A DNA stretch of 64,000 nt from Novosphingobium guangzhouense (GTDB lineage Bacteria > Pseudomonadota > Alphaproteobacteria > Sphingomonadales > Sphingomonadaceae): assembly GCF_002896965.1 (NCBI RefSeq), contig NZ_LYMM01000002.1:186001-250000 (forward strand). Reading direction: 5' to 3'. Position numbers and translations under genes: made by a program. The notes beneath the pieces are model-generated. The model did no database searches, had not been told where the DNA came from, and saw nothing but the letters and a program-made list of their open reading frames with translations. This document shows, one piece after another, positions 42,886 to 51,455 of this stretch; positions within the stretch are counted from its first letter, which is position 1; each line of letters begins with the position of its first letter.

Positions 42886-43703
42886 GGGGTCTCGTTTTGT
42901 TCCCACGCTGAGCGAATTCGTTCTACCGCAGTCGCAAAGTGTTTCGCACTTTTCTCGATGCCGGTGAAGATTTTGCCGTGGCGAATCGCGGAGACGCCCG
43001 TGCTGCCGGTACCCATGAACGGGTCTATGATGGTCCGGCCAGCCATGTTCCGCACGATCTTATCCATCACAGCGAGCGGTTTGACGGTGGCGTGTTTAAA
43101 GGTCTTGGCGGGCATGGTGCCCGAGGTGACCCAGCGGTGCATATCGTGATGTTTGCCGACTGGATGATGGCCGTGGTTCCAGGCATGCACGTAGGGCTCG
43201 ACATCGGCGAGGTAGTGCTTGTTGCACATCGGGCTGGGGTTCCGCTTGATCCAGCCCAGCAAACAGAAGCGCTGGTATCGGCGGTCGATGTATTCGAGCA
43301 ACTCGGGCAGTTGGTCGTTGTGGCAGAAGATCACGATGGATCCGGCGCGCAGCGGGTTGATGATCGAAATGTCAAAGCCCTGATCCAGCTTCTCCGCGAC
43401 GATCATATCTGCACCGGTGCGGCTTTTGCGGAACGCGCCGCCGCCTCGGTTGTCGAAGCGGTACGGCGGATCCATGAACTCAGCGTCGAAGAAGCCGAGC
43501 CTGTCGCGCAGGCGGTAGGCGTCGCCATGGTAGAGGGTGTGGGGGCCGATCCGGACCACGCCGTAGTCGCCGCCGGGCTCGCCGGCGTCGTATCCGATCG
43601 TGACGGGCGCACCGTGTCCGCTCTGGCAATCGCATAGGTCCATGCAAAGGCCGGCGTGGTCCCTGTACCCGGTGTTTGCGCAAATGGGGCAGAACGGTTT
43701 CAT
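42882..43703 (-). CDS. Phage DNA methyltransferase with N-terminal cysteine motif
   Basis: This 273-residue protein is an adenine-N6 or cytosine-N4 DNA methyltransferase. The catalytic motif DPPYRFDN (near residue 80) comes before the SAM-binding motif DPFMGTGSTGVSA (near residue 230), the beta-class order. An N-terminal cysteine cluster (CPICANTGYRDHAGLC and CDC) resembles a zinc ribbon. No restriction enzyme gene is nearby, so it is probably an orphan phage methylase protecting phage DNA or controlling expression. The ATG at 43703 is chosen at the cysteine motif. Confidence 0.85.
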   Translation of the reverse strand: MKPFCPICANTGYRDHAGLCMDLCDCQSGHGAPVTIGYDAGEPGGDYGVVRIGPHTLYHGDAYRLRDRLGFFDAEFMDPPYRFDNRGGGAFRKSRTGADMIVAEKLDQGFDISIINPLRAGSIVIFCHNDQLPELLEYIDRRYQRFCLLGWIKRNPSPMCNKHYLADVEPYVHAWNHGHHPVGKHHDMHRWVTSGTMPAKTFKHATVKPLAVMDKIVRNMAGRTIIDPFMGTGSTGVSAIRHGKIFTGIEKSAKHFATAVERIRSAWEQNETP

Positions 43704-43767
43704 GCAGCAACCCCCATGCACCCGCAGCCGCTTTCGTCGGCCGAGAAGAGATGATTGCGGCGCTCGC

Positions 43768-43998
43768 TCATGCTTGCACCTGCGAGCTATAGCGGAGGCG
43801 ATGGCGCGCGAGCATCTGCAGCGCCCCGTCGTTGTCCAAGATGCCGACTGCAGCCATGTGCGCTGCGCGTTCGGGCGCATATCCCTGCAGGATCAGGGCG
43901 CGCCCGAACTCCTCGCGATCTTCGGCAACGACGGGGACCATCTGTGCGGATCGGGCAAGTTCGATCAGACTTCCGGGTGTGAGGTGATCGTGCGTCAC
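43768..43998 (-). CDS. Hypothetical phage protein
   Basis: This 76-residue protein has no recognised domain. It is mostly helical by composition (ERAAHMAAVGILDNDGALQM). It overlaps the next upstream gene by four bases (ATGA), which supports that it is translated as part of the early minus-strand operon. Confidence 0.6.
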   Translation of the reverse strand: MTHDHLTPGSLIELARSAQMVPVVAEDREEFGRALILQGYAPERAAHMAAVGILDNDGALQMLARHRLRYSSQVQA

Positions 43999-44273
43999 TC
44001 CGTACCTCCTCGGTAGGGCAGGAAATGTTCACAGCCGATGTTACCGCGCGTATTGCAGTGCGGGCATGGGGCGGGGCTGGAGGCTTGGCGGGTCGGAGCT
44101 GGCCTTTCGGCACGGCGAGGCTTCGCGCGAAAGGCGTCCGCAACGCGGGCGCCGTCGATGTGCATTATCCGCTTCGGGGTGCGGCCGGCAGCGCGGCGCG
44201 CTTGCACATCGCTCAGGTGCGAAAGGAACTCGGCCATGGCTTCGTCGTCCGGGGTGATCGTCTGAGGCGTCAT
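43995..44273 (-). CDS. Hypothetical phage protein with C-terminal cysteine motif
   Basis: This 92-residue protein ends in CPHCNTRGNIGCEHFLPY, a possible zinc-binding knuckle. The N-terminal part is acidic and helical. It overlaps its neighbours by four bases on both sides. No function is recognised. Confidence 0.6.
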   Translation of the reverse strand: MTPQTITPDDEAMAEFLSHLSDVQARRAAGRTPKRIMHIDGARVADAFRAKPRRAERPAPTRQASSPAPCPHCNTRGNIGCEHFLPYRGGTE

Positions 44274-45481
44274 GCAGGCGTCCTCCTGGTCTCTTGGAAT
44301 TGCGGCTCGAGGTGAGCGCGGTTCATGGTGGGAGCGAGTTTCAACTTTCCGGCGGCGACCAGGGCGAGCTGTTCCTCGAACGACTTCGGCCGCCGCGCTT
44401 CAGTTTGCGCTTCCTCCCGCCGTTGTCGCCGCCAGAGAGCCTTCGCATCATCGAAGTCGTGGTCGCGCAGGAGGGCGCGGAAGGCAGCGAGGCTGGCCGA
44501 TCCCTTTGGCGGCCAGTGCGCCTGGTCATAAGTGCCAGGCCGGACGCGGCCGGGTAGGGATGGCGCGGCAAGGCGCTCACCCCGCGCGGCCAGTTCGGCG
44601 GCCAGCTGATCCCGAATGCGATACGCGCTGGACGTTCCTATCGCGGCCATTGCGGCTGCGCGGCGGACCGGGACGCGATCAAGCAGCAAGTCGCAAAGCG
44701 CCTGGCGTTGCGAAGGCGGAATGAAGAGCGTGCTTTCGGCGACGGTGCAGCGCTTACCGGCCAGGTCACAGCCAGGCAATGTTTCGCCTTTGCGTTTGAG
44801 CCGCTTGATCAGACGGTTGCGGATTCGCGTGCAGCTAGTTTTCGACACGCCGGTGTGCTGTGCGACTTTGGCGGTGCCGAACCCCTCTAGAAAGCACTGT
44901 TCTACTTCGATGCGTTTCGCCTTGGTCAATTTCACGCCCGAGTAGGCTTCACCAGCCCCCGGCGGCGGCAGAGTGGCCTTGCCGCGGTTCTGCAGGTCAC
45001 GATTGTAGCGGCGGCGCTGTTCGGCAACGCAGGAAGCTGAAACGCCGAGGCGAAGCTGGATGTCGACGCCTTTGAGCCCCTTCTTCAAGGCATAGCGCAC
45101 GCGTTCGCGACCCTGTTCCGTCAGGCGGCCGTGCGGGTCGCGCTCGGCCGGGGTGAAACCGCGCCGAGTGCATAGCGCGATCAGCACAGCGTTGTTGGCA
45201 CTTGCTTCCGCCACGCCGAATTTCGCGCCAATGCGGGCGAAAGACCAATGTTCTTCTTCGCGAAGGCGAATCGCCTCTTCGAGGTCGGTACCGGAGAGGC
45301 GTGGCTTGGGTGCCTGGGCTACCCGGCCTGATTTAAGCCCGAGCTTGTTGGCTTTGACGTAGATGGAATGCCAGGAGCGTCCGGGAAGCTGGCCAGCCAC
45401 GTCAATACCCAGTTCCGGGTATTGCGCGCGGAGGATTTCCAGTTCGCCTACAGTCCAGCGAGGAGTGCGGTGCGCGGGCAT
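44270..45481 (-). CDS. Multi-helix-turn-helix phage protein
   Basis: This 403-residue basic protein carries several apparent helix-turn-helix segments. An N-terminal Myb/GcrA-like region (TPRWTVGELEILRAQYPELG) is followed by HTH-like runs at SFARIGAKFGVAEASANNAV, VDIQLRLGVSASCVAEQRRR, TAKVAQHTGVSKTSCTRIRN and VRRAAAMAAIGTSSAYRIRD. The ATG at 45481 overlaps the upstream gene stop. The repeated HTH layout suggests an extended DNA-binding protein, perhaps regulatory or partition-like. No named family is recognised. Confidence 0.65.
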   Translation of the reverse strand: MPAHRTPRWTVGELEILRAQYPELGIDVAGQLPGRSWHSIYVKANKLGLKSGRVAQAPKPRLSGTDLEEAIRLREEEHWSFARIGAKFGVAEASANNAVLIALCTRRGFTPAERDPHGRLTEQGRERVRYALKKGLKGVDIQLRLGVSASCVAEQRRRYNRDLQNRGKATLPPPGAGEAYSGVKLTKAKRIEVEQCFLEGFGTAKVAQHTGVSKTSCTRIRNRLIKRLKRKGETLPGCDLAGKRCTVAESTLFIPPSQRQALCDLLLDRVPVRRAAAMAAIGTSSAYRIRDQLAAELAARGERLAAPSLPGRVRPGTYDQAHWPPKGSASLAAFRALLRDHDFDDAKALWRRQRREEAQTEARRPKSFEEQLALVAAGKLKLAPTMNRAHLEPQFQETRRTPA

Positions 45482-45990
45482 CAGGCGATCACCTCGTCCG
45501 GCGTCAGCCAGTTCCAGAAGCCCTGCCGGCCTTTCATCGCGATGGGCAAGTCCCAGGGCTCGACCTCGAGCATGGGCCAGCCCCAATTCGCATGCTGGTC
45601 CCGATCACTGTCGTTGGCGCGGGGGACACCGAATTCCGCGGCGATCTCCAACCCGTTACGCGGCTCGCCTATGATGGCGGTGCCGATGCCAGCGGACATG
45701 GGCAACGGGTTGTCACCTGGTGACCATGCGCGAGCAAGAATAGGGAGGGCCTTCTCCGCATGCAGGCATGTCATGGCGGCATCGGCGCGGTGATCTTTGC
45801 TGAGATCCCGATCGCGGAGGGTGACGAACAGGTCGACCACCTCCGGGAGCGCAATTTTGCGCGCGGCGGCGTGGATGACGATGCGCTGCCCGATCAGCGA
45901 GCGCGGTGCGCGCCAGCCCCGGAACTCATAGGGCTTGGCGCCGGCGACGATCAGTGACGCCCACGGTTGCCAGATGGTGAGCGCCTTCAT
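45481..45990 (-). CDS. ASCH-domain-like phage protein
   Basis: This 169-residue protein opens with MKALTIWQPWASLIVAGAKP, the start typical of ASCH/PUA-like domain proteins in phages, and has IVIHAAARK further in. The fold binds RNA or modified nucleotides; some members are RNases or cytidine-analogue amidohydrolases. It is translationally coupled to both neighbours. Function in this phage is unknown. Confidence 0.75.
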   Translation of the reverse strand: MKALTIWQPWASLIVAGAKPYEFRGWRAPRSLIGQRIVIHAAARKIALPEVVDLFVTLRDRDLSKDHRADAAMTCLHAEKALPILARAWSPGDNPLPMSAGIGTAIIGEPRNGLEIAAEFGVPRANDSDRDQHANWGWPMLEVEPWDLPIAMKGRQGFWNWLTPDEVIA

Positions 45991-46238
45991 GCCGTGCCGC
46001 CTTCCGCATACCGGCCTTCTGCCCGAGCGATGAATTCTTTCATCATGGTGATCATGTCGGCGCGGGTGCCGTTGGAGATGTAGTTGACCCGGCCGTTGTC
46101 GATCTGGCCGAACTCGGCCACGAGCATGACGAAGCCGAGCCTTTTGGGCTTCACTTTGCCGTTGAGCGTTTCATCGATCGCAGATGCGAGCATGTTCATG
46201 TTGGCGCGGTGGCGGGGATCAATCGGACCGTGTGTCAT
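45987..46238 (-). CDS. Hypothetical phage protein
   Basis: This 83-residue protein (MTHGPIDPRHRANMNMLASA at the start) resembles small conserved proteins of sphingomonad prophages, with FVMLVAEFGQIDNGRVNYIS in the middle. The ATG at 46238 is chosen because the conserved part begins there. It overlaps the ASCH gene start by four bases. No function is assigned. Confidence 0.6.
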   Translation of the reverse strand: MTHGPIDPRHRANMNMLASAIDETLNGKVKPKRLGFVMLVAEFGQIDNGRVNYISNGTRADMITMMKEFIARAEGRYAEGGTA

Positions 46239-46264
46239 TTGCGGGGCACTCCTGATGGAAAGGA

Positions 46265-46534
46265 TCAGCGCTCGCCGAGGAGGCGCTGGTTGAGTTCGAA
46301 TGCGCGCTGGGGCGTGATCGCGGCCGCGACGGCAGGGGCAGCGACGCTGGCGAGGTGCTCGGCCGCGCGGCGGCAGGCGCGGCGCCAGTCGGCCTTGCGA
46401 TGCGCCTGGTGGGCGTCGATGATCGCGGTGCGGATATCGCCGGGGAGTGCGGCGTAGTGCTTTTCGCACAGGCGCTGCCAACGCTTGCGCGTGGTATTGC
46501 AGCCGGGAACATCGCAAAGGTGGGCCTTAGCCAT
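46265..46534 (-). CDS. Hypothetical phage protein with N-terminal Cys/His cluster
   Basis: This 89-residue protein begins MAKAHLCDVPGCNTTRKRWQ and continues LCEKHY, a C-x4-C...C-x2-H arrangement like a small zinc finger. The remainder is alanine-rich and helical. It is likely part of the early operon; its start overlaps the end of the next gene by eight bases. Confidence 0.6.
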   Translation of the reverse strand: MAKAHLCDVPGCNTTRKRWQRLCEKHYAALPGDIRTAIIDAHQAHRKADWRRACRRAAEHLASVAAPAVAAAITPQRAFELNQRLLGER

Positions 46535-46844
46535 GGGCAGTCTCCATCGTGTTGAGGAAGGAATCGAGGTCGATGCGCGAGTGCGGCGGCCCGCCCCACG
46601 CGTGGGGAATGAGTTGCTGGGGGAAGTGGGTGAGCGGAACGACGCTGACGACGAAGGCAGCGACCTCGCAAAAGCGCATCAGCACACGCGCGGTGGGGAG
46701 ACGGACGACGCGGGCACCGAAGCTGGCGGCGGTCCTGATCGTCGCGCTGGAGAGCGCCGAGACGGCCGCGTCCTCAGTCCCGCCGATCCGCTCGACATAA
46801 CGCGTTACCGCATGTGCGGTGATGATGACGGGTACCATCGTCAC
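46527..46844 (-). CDS. Hypothetical phage protein
   Basis: This protein of about 105 residues contains ITAHAVTRYVERIGG, like a short HxxxRxxER motif seen in RNA- or DNA-binding small proteins, and otherwise has no recognised domain. A GTG at 46844 overlaps the upstream stop (GTGA); an ATG at 46838 is also possible. Confidence 0.6.
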   Translation of the reverse strand: MTMVPVIITAHAVTRYVERIGGTEDAAVSALSSATIRTAASFGARVVRLPTARVLMRFCEVAAFVVSVVPLTHFPQQLIPHAWGGPPHSRIDLDSFLNTMETAHG

Positions 46845-47119
46845 GCTTCCGGCATGCGAAGCGGTACCGCGTAGAGCGGTGCGCCGGCGAAGGTTGGAAT
46901 GGATGGCGGCTGCAGGATTTCGATCGAGCAGGGATGGCCGGGGCGCAGACAGACAAGGCCGCGCATCTGCAGACCATGCAGCAGGCGATGGATCCCCGAT
47001 TTGGACGCAAGCCCGAGATCAGCGGCGCAGCGTTGATAGCTGGGAGACACACCGCCATGTGCGAGGTGATAGCCGTGGACGTAGCGCAGGAGCGCAAGCT
47101 GGCGGACAGTGGGGGCCAT
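46841..47119 (-). CDS. LexA-type winged-helix phage protein
   Basis: This 92-residue protein resembles the LexA DNA-binding domain alone (LALLRYVHGYHLAHGGVSPS then DLGLASKSGIHRLLHGLQMR), including the recognition helix. It lacks a protease domain. It could regulate early phage genes or bind host LexA sites. Its end overlaps the next gene by four bases. Confidence 0.7.
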   Translation of the reverse strand: MAPTVRQLALLRYVHGYHLAHGGVSPSYQRCAADLGLASKSGIHRLLHGLQMRGLVCLRPGHPCSIEILQPPSIPTFAGAPLYAVPLRMPEA

Positions 47120-47121
47120 GG

Positions 47122-47301
47122 TCAGGCTCCGATCCGCATGAGTTCGTCGATCCGCTGGCTGGCGGCATTCGCGCCGTAGGACCAGTACCGGGCGCGGAAC
47201 GTCCGTGAGCTATAGGGATTGCGAGCGGGTGGGCCGTTCTGCAGTCGTTCGGCGACGACGGCATCGCGCCCTTCGCGCTTGTAGATCTCGGGCCGGATCA
47301 T
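47122..47301 (-). CDS. Small phage protein (59 residues)
   Basis: This short gene reads MIRPEIYKREGRDAVVAERL and ends with ASQRIDELMRIGA. It starts by ATGA overlap with the stop of the following minus-strand gene at 47298 and ends two bases before the LexA-like gene, filling the gap in the operon exactly. Basic and helical; no domain recognised. Confidence 0.6.
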   Translation of the reverse strand: MIRPEIYKREGRDAVVAERLQNGPPARNPYSSRTFRARYWSYGANAASQRIDELMRIGA

Positions 47302-47483
47302 CGGGCGATCCAGTTTGCGATCTGCGATATGATGACCACCGCACCCATGAGCGAGGCCGCAAGCATGAGCGTGGGAAGGATGCGGCGGCGGTAGATGTTG
47401 GACAGCAAGGTAACTTGCCTCTGTAGGCGGGCAACGTCGGGATCATTGACCACGACGATGTGGCGGTGGATTTCGGGGCGCAT
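47298..47483 (-). CDS. Small membrane protein
   Basis: This 61-residue protein has a polar N-terminal half (MRPEIHRHIVVVNDPDVARL) and one C-terminal membrane helix (LPTLMLAASLMGAVVIISQI). It overlaps the 59-residue gene by four bases. A host-membrane role is possible; no family is recognised. Confidence 0.55.
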   Translation of the reverse strand: MRPEIHRHIVVVNDPDVARLQRQVTLLSNIYRRRILPTLMLAASLMGAVVIISQIANWIAR

Positions 47484-47497
47484 CGACGGCTCCACGA

Positions 47498-47683
47498 TCA
47501 GGACCAGGACGAAAGGGAGGCGATGACCGCCGCGCCGAGCCACGCCACGGCAGCGAGACCGATACCGATCGCGGTGGTCAGCAAAGCGATGCGCAGGACG
47601 GGCGATATGTCGGCCGCGCTTGGGTGCCGCGGGGCGCACTGAGGACAACGGCAGTAGATGGCATGGATACGATCCCTGGACAT
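47498..47683 (-). CDS. Small membrane protein with cysteine motif
   Basis: This 61-residue protein has an N-terminal CRCPQCAP cluster and a C-terminal membrane helix (IALLTTAIGIGLAAVAWLGA). Its start overlaps the upstream gene stop by one base. Function unknown. Confidence 0.5.
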   Translation of the reverse strand: MSRDRIHAIYCRCPQCAPRHPSAADISPVLRIALLTTAIGIGLAAVAWLGAAVIASLSSWS

Positions 47684-48210
47684 CAGGCAGCACTCCGGAG
47701 CAGAGCCGGGGCGGCATTGGCCGCCCCGGCATTCTTGCGCGCCAGATCAGCGCGGATCTTGTGGGTGATGGCGGCGAAGAAGTGGGTTTCGCGCTCGGGC
47801 TCGAGATGCCAGCGCATCGCGATCACATGCTGCGCCTGCAGCGCGAGTTCGCGGGTGAAGCCGCGACGTTCGCCGGCGATCTGTGCGATCGTGTCGAGGC
47901 TCCCATCGAGCGCAGCTTTTCGGGCATCGAGCGTGGGGAGGGACGCGCCCTGGCCTTCGCCGGTGACGATCCAGCGCCAGTCGGCGACGATCGCGGCATA
48001 GATGGCGATGGTGCTGTCGGCCTGCGACTGATCCATCTTCCCGGCCCTCACCAGTTCCGGGAACCGCTTCTGGCGGGCGGCCAGCATGCTTTCGGCCATG
48101 GCGAGCAGATCCGGGTAGTCCCCGGCCGCCCAAGGCGTGTCACCTTCTACGGTCAGGCTGCGCCAGATGCCGACCGTGAAGCGGTCCATGAAGGTGCGGG
48201 GGCGGTTCAT
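47683..48210 (-). CDS. Hypothetical phage protein of the replication operon
   Basis: This 175-residue protein (MNRPRTFMDRFTVGIWRSLT at the start) is mostly helical, with DYPDLLAMAESMLAARQKRF and HFFAAITHKIRADLARKNA. It is coupled to the primase-helicase gene by a four-base overlap, which decides the ATG at 48210. It may be a replication accessory protein, but no motif proves this. Confidence 0.6.
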   Translation of the reverse strand: MNRPRTFMDRFTVGIWRSLTVEGDTPWAAGDYPDLLAMAESMLAARQKRFPELVRAGKMDQSQADSTIAIYAAIVADWRWIVTGEGQGASLPTLDARKAALDGSLDTIAQIAGERRGFTRELALQAQHVIAMRWHLEPERETHFFAAITHKIRADLARKNAGAANAAPALLRSAA

Positions 48211-50864
48211 ATGATCCGCTCCGCCTTCTTGGGCTGTTCGAACATCCAGCAGGACATGACGCGCCCTGCCGGGTTGTTGACGTTCTTCGTCGCGATCCAT
48301 TTGCGCGATTTTGAATTGCGCAGCAGCTTCTTGAGCTGGTCCATGTTGGGCGGGGCGATGCCGGCATTGCGGCAGCGGGCTTCGAAGTCGACCAGGTTGA
48401 CCGCGATGTAGCTGTCGCGTTCGCGGTGCTGATTGACCGATTTGCCTTCGCCATGGTCCTCGGGCTTTTCCCGCTCGAGCAGGTATTGGACCTTGTCCCA
48501 AAAGTCGGAGACCGTGGGGTGATCGCCGCCGCACGAATTCTGGCGATCGAGCGCCATCGCATCGACCAGCTGCAGCGTCTCCGCAATCCAATCGGCCCGG
48601 ACGGTGGGGAACAGGTGGACGAGGGCCTCAACGCCGGCCGCCAGCTGGCTGTGGCACTTGATGGGGCGGGTGTTGCTGAGCCCTTCCACCCGCTTGCCCA
48701 TTTCAGCGTCGTGATGGGCGAAGCGATCGAAATAGAATTTGAGGTACTTGGCCTCGTTGCAGATAACGTGGACGATGGTCCCGGAAACCGACTCGATCGG
48801 CCAGTTTTCCAGCTGCACCGCTGCCGTCTTGGTGGCCGGTGACCAGCGCGACTTGTCGATGTCCATCGACATGAGGCGCTCCAACACGGCAGGGATCGCA
48901 TCGATCCGCTCATTCTGCATGAGGTAGATCGAGCCGAGGAAAGGAGGCTCGGAGGTTTCGAAGCCGCCACTCTTCTGGCCGGTGCCGCGCGGGGATCGGC
49001 CGTTGTAGAGGACCAGCAGCTCGTTATAGTCGAACTGCTTATAGCCCTTGGCCTTGTCATCATCGCGGCCGCCCTCGATCAGGCCGACCGGAAGGTTGGC
49101 GACCTTCATCAGACTGCGGGCGAGGAACGCCGTAGTGCCCTTGTTGGGATCGAACCCTTCGTATCCGGCGCGGCCTGCCAGCTTCCACAGGAATTCCACC
49201 AAGGTGGATTTGCCCGAACCGGGAAGGCCGGTGATTTCCAGGAAGCCGAGCGACTTCTGCTTTTCGCGGATCTGCACCGCGAAGAAGGACATGGTGAAGA
49301 AGGCGAGGGCGATCAGGCCCTTCGGCCCGAACGCGGTCCACAGCACTTCTACCCAGTCATAGGTGATCTTGTCCGCATCGTATTCGATGTCGAGAATGCG
49401 TTCCGCGCTGCGCAGCTTCACGGCTTGCTTGCCGAAATCGAAGTAATTCTCGGAGTTGAGCTTGACGACACGGCCCTTGCGCACCGCCATGTCACCCAGC
49501 AGCCATGCGCTGTGCGTGGCGGAGTACCCGGTGAAGGGGATGGGCTCGACCACCTTGAGGGCGCGGGTCTGGTTGCGGATGATCCGGTCCAGCTGTTCGC
49601 CGGATCCCATCCACGTGCCGGCGAACGCCATGAGGCGCTTCTTGAACTCGCCCGAGTTGGCGCAAGCTGACGATGAAAAGCGTGCCTTTACCGGCGTGTC
49701 GTCATCGGGGAAGTCGATCTGCAGGAAGTAATTGGTGTCGTCGGCGATCTCGTCCCGCTCGCGGTAGAGGAGCCGGAACGCGCAGTTGCAGATCTCCTCG
49801 AGCTGCAGGTTGCGCTTCTGGTCGCCGTCGTCGCCTTCGTAGTTGACCTTGCACCACCAGAGGCGATCGTCGAAACGGAAGTCGAATGACGAGAACTTGA
49901 GGCCCTCGTGCAGCATCTTGGCCTTGGCCCGCGCCGAATCCGCCACGGTGACCGCGCCATTCCATAGATAGCGCTGGATGGTTTCAGGGCCGAGCGGTGC
50001 GCGATCCTTGTCGCCGCGCCAGTCGAGATGCTCGAGGAGGAGGTCGTTCCAGTCCTTCGTGGTGCCCTCGCCATCGGGGCGCACCTGAGCGGCAGTGGCC
50101 GTCCAGCCTTCCTTCTTGGCCCGCTTTACGAAGCGGCGCGACCAGACGACGCCGGCGGCGCCGGGATCGTAGGCGAAGACGAGACGGGGGCGGGTGGCGC
50201 GCTTAAGGCGCTGCAACTCCCCGCGAAGCTGGCTGAGGAAGTGCTCGGGCCAAAACATGCAGGACATGCCGGACACAGCCAGTATGTCCGCGCCCTGGTA
50301 AAGCGCGGCAGCGTTGAAGATGCCCTCGGTGATCCAGATGTCTTCTGCGAGCGCCAGCTGCTCGAGCGTGATCTTCGGCGGGATCCAGCAGTGCCCGCCC
50401 GGCTTGCCGCCATATGCGAAATGGGCCTTGCCGGAGAACCGGCCCGGCTTGTCGATGATCCGCTCCCAATAGGTATCGCCCACCTTGAAGCGCACGGTGG
50501 CGCTGGTGTTGCCCGTCTTGGCGTCCCGATAGGTTTCCTGCGTATAGCTACCGCGCAGGTGCTGCAGATCGAGGCCGCGCCCGTCGCGCAGGTACGCATC
50601 CGCCGCAGCGGTGGGGTCATCGTGCGTGACGGGGTGACGCGTGGACCATTCTTCGAACAGTTCGGGCAGTAGGTTGCGGACGCTGTCTTCCCAGCGGCAA
50701 TTTCCCTGCCGGCCGCAACGCACGATCTTGGGTTCGACGGCGGCGCAAAAGGCTTCGTGCTTGCCGCACTTCGGGCACTTGCCCTCGCGCAGCCATTCTC
50801 CGGTGTCCTTTCGGAAACCGAACTGAGACTTGAGATCGCGGATGATGTCGTCTTGCAGGCTCAC
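48207..50864 (-). CDS. Phage primase-helicase (zinc, TOPRIM and P-loop domains)
   Basis: This 885-residue protein combines a zinc-binding N-terminus (CPKCGKHEAFCAAVEPKIVRC, core CPKCGKHEAFC), a TOPRIM-like domain (WITEGIFNAAALYQGADILA and LVFAYDPGAAGV) and a P-loop helicase (GLPGSGKSTLVEFLW near residue 565). It probably primes and unwinds phage DNA. The start is a GTG at 50864, fixed by a GTGA overlap with the upstream gene; a longer ATG frame upstream overlaps that gene and is rejected. It is the largest early gene. Confidence 0.88.
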   Translation of the reverse strand: MSLQDDIIRDLKSQFGFRKDTGEWLREGKCPKCGKHEAFCAAVEPKIVRCGRQGNCRWEDSVRNLLPELFEEWSTRHPVTHDDPTAAADAYLRDGRGLDLQHLRGSYTQETYRDAKTGNTSATVRFKVGDTYWERIIDKPGRFSGKAHFAYGGKPGGHCWIPPKITLEQLALAEDIWITEGIFNAAALYQGADILAVSGMSCMFWPEHFLSQLRGELQRLKRATRPRLVFAYDPGAAGVVWSRRFVKRAKKEGWTATAAQVRPDGEGTTKDWNDLLLEHLDWRGDKDRAPLGPETIQRYLWNGAVTVADSARAKAKMLHEGLKFSSFDFRFDDRLWWCKVNYEGDDGDQKRNLQLEEICNCAFRLLYRERDEIADDTNYFLQIDFPDDDTPVKARFSSSACANSGEFKKRLMAFAGTWMGSGEQLDRIIRNQTRALKVVEPIPFTGYSATHSAWLLGDMAVRKGRVVKLNSENYFDFGKQAVKLRSAERILDIEYDADKITYDWVEVLWTAFGPKGLIALAFFTMSFFAVQIREKQKSLGFLEITGLPGSGKSTLVEFLWKLAGRAGYEGFDPNKGTTAFLARSLMKVANLPVGLIEGGRDDDKAKGYKQFDYNELLVLYNGRSPRGTGQKSGGFETSEPPFLGSIYLMQNERIDAIPAVLERLMSMDIDKSRWSPATKTAAVQLENWPIESVSGTIVHVICNEAKYLKFYFDRFAHHDAEMGKRVEGLSNTRPIKCHSQLAAGVEALVHLFPTVRADWIAETLQLVDAMALDRQNSCGGDHPTVSDFWDKVQYLLEREKPEDHGEGKSVNQHRERDSYIAVNLVDFEARCRNAGIAPPNMDQLKKLLRNSKSRKWIATKNVNNPAGRVMSCWMFEQPKKAERII

Positions 50865-51055
50865 CGGGTGGCGTCCTCGCAAGCGACAGTCCATTCGAAG
50901 ACCATGCCGAGCCAGCGAAGGGTTAGCGTCCACCCCTCGGCCTGCCAGTCGTCGGCACCGATGGTGCAGCCGACTAGCGAGAGGTGCGGCAAATATGTGC
51001 GGAACTTAGGCAAAGCTTCCCCCTCGGCCGCAGCGCGGCCGTGAAAAATCGTCAT
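50861..51055 (-). CDS. Hypothetical phage protein
   Basis: This 64-residue protein (MTIFHGRAAAEGEALPKFRT at the start) contains WTLTLRWLGMVFEWTV and is translated just before the primase-helicase with a GTGA overlap. No family is recognised; similar short proteins precede primases in related prophages. Confidence 0.55.
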   Translation of the reverse strand: MTIFHGRAAAEGEALPKFRTYLPHLSLVGCTIGADDWQAEGWTLTLRWLGMVFEWTVACEDATR

Positions 51056-51080
51056 CGGTTTGGGTGGGTGGCCCCGGCCG

Positions 51081-51455
51081 TCAGGCCGAGGCGAACATGC
51101 TTATCTGGCTGTCATCGTCCGGCCCGTCGCGGCTAGGCGGCAGGACGTGCGGGATCTGTTCCGCAGGGCATTGCGGCAGATCGAGGTCGGGCCGGTGGAT
51201 CAGGCCGGGGTTGAAGCTGTGCACGAACACGATTTCGGACATGAAGGTGTGTCCGCAGCCGGTGTTGGTGCAGTGGGCATGCAAGTGCTTGACCGTCGCC
51301 GTCACCCGCGTGCTGCGACGGATAAAGCACGGTGCTTCGCACTTCGGACAGGTGATGAGCGCACTATCCTTCGACAGCGCGCCCCCGGAGCGAAGGCGGA
51401 ATTCCAGCGGTGCATGGATCAGCGGCCCCCCGCGAAGTATCCCCTCGCCACTCAT
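51081..51455 (-). CDS. Ogr/Delta-like zinc-finger late-gene activator
   Basis: This 124-residue protein has the Ogr/Delta zinc motif CPKCEAPCFIRRSTR, followed by HLHAHCTNTGCGHTFMSEIV, giving the four cysteines of the P2 Ogr finger. In P2 such proteins activate the late promoters of tail and capsid genes. Here it lies inside the early operon, between the CII-like gene and the primase, rather than after gene D. It has an N-terminal extension of about 30 residues and an acidic tail. Its start overlaps the upstream gene stop by four bases. Confidence 0.85.
   Translation of the reverse strand: MSGEGILRGGPLIHAPLEFRLRSGGALSKDSALITCPKCEAPCFIRRSTRVTATVKHLHAHCTNTGCGHTFMSEIVFVHSFNPGLIHRPDLDLPQCPAEQIPHVLPPSRDGPDDDSQISMFASA

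Noticed and set aside
50865..50933. ATG start at 50933 for the primase-helicase
   Set aside because: It would overlap the upstream gene widely, whereas GTG 50864 overlaps its stop by four bases like other gene pairs in the operon.
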